Assembly: GCA_004557315.1 (NCBI GenBank)
Contig: SFEH01000080.1
Coordinates: 1-9,728 of the forward strand
Direction of reading: 5' to 3'
Source of the DNA: Bacteroidales bacterium
GTDB lineage: Bacteria; Bacteroidota; Bacteroidia; Bacteroidales; UBA3663
Length of the DNA stretch: 9,728 nt
Part shown: one piece after another, positions 7,359 through 9,728 of the stretch
Layout of the letters: each line of letters starts with the position of its first letter
Position numbering within the stretch: the stretch's first letter is position 1
Position numbers and translations under genes: made by a program
The notes under the pieces: generated by a model
The model's input: the letters and a program-made list of their open reading frames with translations, nothing else
Told to the model about the DNA's origin: nothing
Databases searched by the model: none

Positions 7359-9011
7359 ATGCGTAAGTTATTTTTTATATTGATATTATCGGTCGCTTGT
7401 ATCGGGCAAGGACTGGCCCAGACGAGCGAACAAAAGCGGAAGACAGACACCCGTCTCGATGCTCAACAGTATCTTGAGATCATGGGTGCTGCCATCAATA
7501 CTCTGCAGCGCCATTTCGTTGACAGCATTGATTGGGCAAAAGTGATGACTGCCAGCATTGACGCCATGCTTGGCACTCTCGACCCATATACAGAATTCTA
7601 TACCGAGGAAGATACTGAAGATTTCAAGACCATGACAACCGGTGAATATGCTGGTATAGGTGCCGTCATTCAGCAGAATGGCGACACGGTGATTGTGTCT
7701 GATCCTCAGGAAGGTCGTCCGGCTCAGATGGCTGGCTTGCGTGCAGGTGATGCTATCCTCAAGGTCAATGGCGAAAGCATGATCAAGAAAACGACACAGG
7801 AGGTAAGCGAGAAGCTGCGTGGACAAGCCAATACCGACATTACAGTCGAAGTGCTCCGCCCCTATGAGACAGAACCTCGAACCTTCAGTTTCAAGCGAAG
7901 CAAGATAGTGACCGATGTAGTGCCTTACTATGGTTGGCTCAATGACTCGATTGGCTATATCCTGCTCAATCAGTTTACTGACAAGGCCGCACAGGATGTA
8001 CAGACAGCATTGATCAACTTCAAAGAAGCACAGGATGGACACAATCTGAAGGGAGTGGTGCTCGATCTTAGAGACAACCCTGGAGGCCTTCTCGAAGAGG
8101 CGGCAAAGATAGTGAGCCTATTCGTGCCTAAAGGCTCGACAGTGGTTTCGACCCGCGCTAAACTCACCGAATGGGAAAGCACCACGCGCACAAGTACCCA
8201 GCCTCTCGACACATTGGTCAAGATAGCCGTGCTTATCAACCGCAATTCGGCAAGCGCCAGCGAGATTGTGAGCGGTGCAATTCAGGACATGGATCGTGGA
8301 GTTATCATGGGTGAACGCTCATACGGAAAGGGACTCGTGCAAAACACACGTCCTTTGCCTTACAACACCCTGATGAAGTTTACTTCAGCCAAATACTATA
8401 CTCCGAGCGGACGATGCGTGCAAGCTATCGACTACTCACACCGCAACGAAGATGGAAGCGTAGGTCGAATTCCTGACTCATTGACCCATGTCTTCCACAC
8501 AGCCATCGGTCGTGAGGTGCGTGACGGAGGTGGAATCAAACCCGATATTGAGAAACCAGCAGAACTGCTCTCTAACCTCGAATATTTTCTCATCCTTGAG
8601 AATCTGACATTCAAATACGCAACATACTTCCGTCATGTCAACACCGAAAACCGCGAGTTGACCGACGATGACTATGAGGACTTCAAGCAGATGGTAAAAG
8701 CGAATAAGCGCGATACCATTGTAAAGGCTCTTAATCTCGACCTTATGCATGACCTTGATTCGCTCAAGGTGCCTGTCATGAACCGACTGAAAGCCGATAT
8801 CGCCTTGCGCTATGGTTATCAGAAAGCTCAATACAAGGTCAATGTCGAGAACGACAAGCTGGTCAGGGATGCTGTCGAACTGCTTGCCGACGACAAGCGC
8901 TATCGCTCAATACTCTCGGCTCCAGCCACATTGAAAGATAACAAGACAAAGAAAGCTGACAAGAAAAAGGCTATGAAGGCTATCGAAAAAGAAGTAAAAA
9001 AGAAAAAATAA
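7359..9011 (+). CDS. Exported S41 family C-terminal processing peptidase (CtpA-type, PDZ domain)
   Basis: A 550-residue serine protease of the S41 (CtpA/Prc/CtpB) family, predicted to act in the periplasm on C-termini of exported proteins. The signal peptide ends in GLA with likely cleavage before Gln21. A PDZ domain spans about 92-185 and includes the core MAGLRAGDAILKVNG. The protease domain follows, with LDLRDNPGG at 235-243. The catalytic set is Ser299 (in NSASASE), Lys324 (in YGKGLVQ) and Gln328; spacings of 25 and 4 match the Ser-Lys-Gln triad of Bacillus CtpB. YYTPSGR and GGIKPDIE complete the family pattern. Residues from about 400 to 550 form an extra C-terminal region of the kind seen in Bacteroidales homologues, ending in a lysine-rich tail (PATLKDNKTKKADKKK and on to KKKK). 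A weak lipobox-like SVAC (11-14) lacks the needed -3 residue. A C1 peptidase gene follows after 28 bp with no visible promoter or terminator between, suggesting an operon. Confidence 0.93.
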   Translation: MRKLFFILILSVACIGQGLAQTSEQKRKTDTRLDAQQYLEIMGAAINTLQRHFVDSIDWAKVMTASIDAMLGTLDPYTEFYTEEDTEDFKTMTTGEYAGIGAVIQQNGDTVIVSDPQEGRPAQMAGLRAGDAILKVNGESMIKKTTQEVSEKLRGQANTDITVEVLRPYETEPRTFSFKRSKIVTDVVPYYGWLNDSIGYILLNQFTDKAAQDVQTALINFKEAQDGHNLKGVVLDLRDNPGGLLEEAAKIVSLFVPKGSTVVSTRAKLTEWESTTRTSTQPLDTLVKIAVLINRNSASASEIVSGAIQDMDRGVIMGERSYGKGLVQNTRPLPYNTLMKFTSAKYYTPSGRCVQAIDYSHRNEDGSVGRIPDSLTHVFHTAIGREVRDGGGIKPDIEKPAELLSNLEYFLILENLTFKYATYFRHVNTENRELTDDDYEDFKQMVKANKRDTIVKALNLDLMHDLDSLKVPVMNRLKADIALRYGYQKAQYKVNVENDKLVRDAVELLADDKRYRSILSAPATLKDNKTKKADKKKAMKAIEKEVKKKK

Positions 9012-9039
9012 GGTATAAACCATTATAATAAATCCCAAA

Positions 9040-9728
9040 ATGAAAAAAACTCTTTTGATTGCAGCAACAGCAATGTTGTGTGCAGGAGCAGTTGCTCAGG
9101 TGCGCATCACTCTTCCAGAGGCTCCTCAGCCAAAGTATCAGTTTACAACAGTCGATTCTGTTGCCATCACTCCTGTCAAGAACCAGGGTAACGCTGGTAC
9201 TTGCTGGTGCTATTCAGGCATGGCTTTCCTTGAGTCAGAACTGCTCCGCACCAAGAAGAAGGCATACGATCTCAGCGAGATGTATGTAGTGTTCAAGACT
9301 TATGAAGACCGCGCAGAGAAGGCTGTCAGAACATCTGGCGACGTAAGCTTCTCTCAAGGTGGTTCGCTCTATGACGTGCTCTATGCCGTTGACCACTTCG
9401 GACTTGTACCTGACGAGGCAATGCCAGCAGGCGTAATGTACGGCAAGACAATCTCTGCGCATTCAGAACTTTCTGCAATGAGCGATCCTATCGTAGCAGC
9501 TGCAGCCAAGCTTCGCTCAATGCAGGTTGATGCTGATGGCGAGCAGCTTTGGAAGAAGGCTTTCCGCGCAGTTCATGAGGTTTATCTCGGCAAGTGCCCT
9601 GAGAAGTTCACTGTCGATGGCAAGGAATATACTCCAAAGTCGTGGGCACAGTCACTCGGACTCAAGGGTTCTGACTATGCAAACCTCACAAGCTTCACTC
9701 ACGAGCCTTACACAACAGCCGAGAACGA
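9040..9728 (+). CDS. Exported C1 family cysteine peptidase (bleomycin hydrolase/PepC-like), C-terminus cut by window edge
   Basis: The first 229 residues of a papain-fold peptidase. A signal peptide MKKTLLIAATAMLCAGAVA is predicted to be cleaved before Gln20. Oxyanion-hole Gln49 and catalytic Cys55 lie in PVKNQGNAGTCWCYSG, six residues apart as in papain (Gln19/Cys25). LSEMYVVFKTYEDRA and the Ser/Gly-rich SFSQGGSLYDVLYAVDHFG match the bleomycin hydrolase/PepC branch, whose characterised members are aminopeptidases. The catalytic His and Asn would lie beyond the right edge. Most relatives outside Bacteroidota are cytoplasmic, so the signal peptide implies a periplasmic or surface role in peptide breakdown. 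The start is the ATG after an A-rich leader; an upstream stop follows the S41 gene. Codon choice differs from its neighbours: TCA/TCT for Ser and GCA for Ala are frequent, like highly expressed genes of this phylum. Confidence 0.9.
   Translation, partial: MKKTLLIAATAMLCAGAVAQVRITLPEAPQPKYQFTTVDSVAITPVKNQGNAGTCWCYSGMAFLESELLRTKKKAYDLSEMYVVFKTYEDRAEKAVRTSGDVSFSQGGSLYDVLYAVDHFGLVPDEAMPAGVMYGKTISAHSELSAMSDPIVAAAAKLRSMQVDADGEQLWKKAFRAVHEVYLGKCPEKFTVDGKEYTPKSWAQSLGLKGSDYANLTSFTHEPYTTAEN

Overview
The window looks like ordinary chromosomal housekeeping DNA from a member of the Bacteroidota, most likely the order Bacteroidales (Prevotellaceae or Muribaculaceae would fit, but I cannot place it further). 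The evidence is threefold. Promoter-like TAnnTTTG boxes, the Bacteroidota -7 element, sit just upstream of all four transcription units that start in the window. Ribosome-binding sites are A-rich rather than Shine-Dalgarno-like. Exported proteins carry Gln directly after the predicted signal-peptidase site, and the protein families and their layout are Bacteroidales-like. I see no mobile element, CRISPR array, tRNA, rRNA or prophage gene.

Layout. (1) 1-2576, minus strand: parC, topoisomerase IV subunit A, cut by the left edge so the last part of the C-terminal domain is missing. (2) 2577-2737: a 161-bp AT-rich divergent promoter region with one -7 box for each direction. (3) 2738-3841, plus strand: a secreted lipoprotein of the beta-propeller lactonase (6-phosphogluconolactonase-like) family. 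After 21 bp it is followed in the same frame by (4) 3863-6541, a PMCA-type calcium P-type ATPase; the two probably form an operon. (5) 6528-7208, minus strand: a small outer-membrane beta-barrel protein whose 3' end overlaps the ATPase 3' end by 14 bp. A hairpin followed by a T-rich run, buried antisense in the ATPase gene, is a candidate terminator for it. (6) 7209-7358: a second divergent promoter region. (7) 7359-9011, plus strand: an exported S41 (CtpA-type) protease with a PDZ domain. After 28 bp comes (8) 9040 to the right edge, an exported papain-fold C1 (bleomycin hydrolase/PepC-like) peptidase, cut by the window end.

How the parts relate. parC serves chromosome decatenation. The other five genes all act at or beyond the inner membrane: a periplasm-side lipoprotein, a calcium exporter, an outer-membrane barrel and two exported peptidases. 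The two peptidases are probably co-transcribed. I found no convincing novel system. The points most worth a second look are the buried terminator at the convergent overlap, the Ala in the quinolone-binding position of ParC, the export signal on the lactonase, the ATG-TAG start-stop before the S41 gene, and the distinct codon usage of the C1 peptidase gene.
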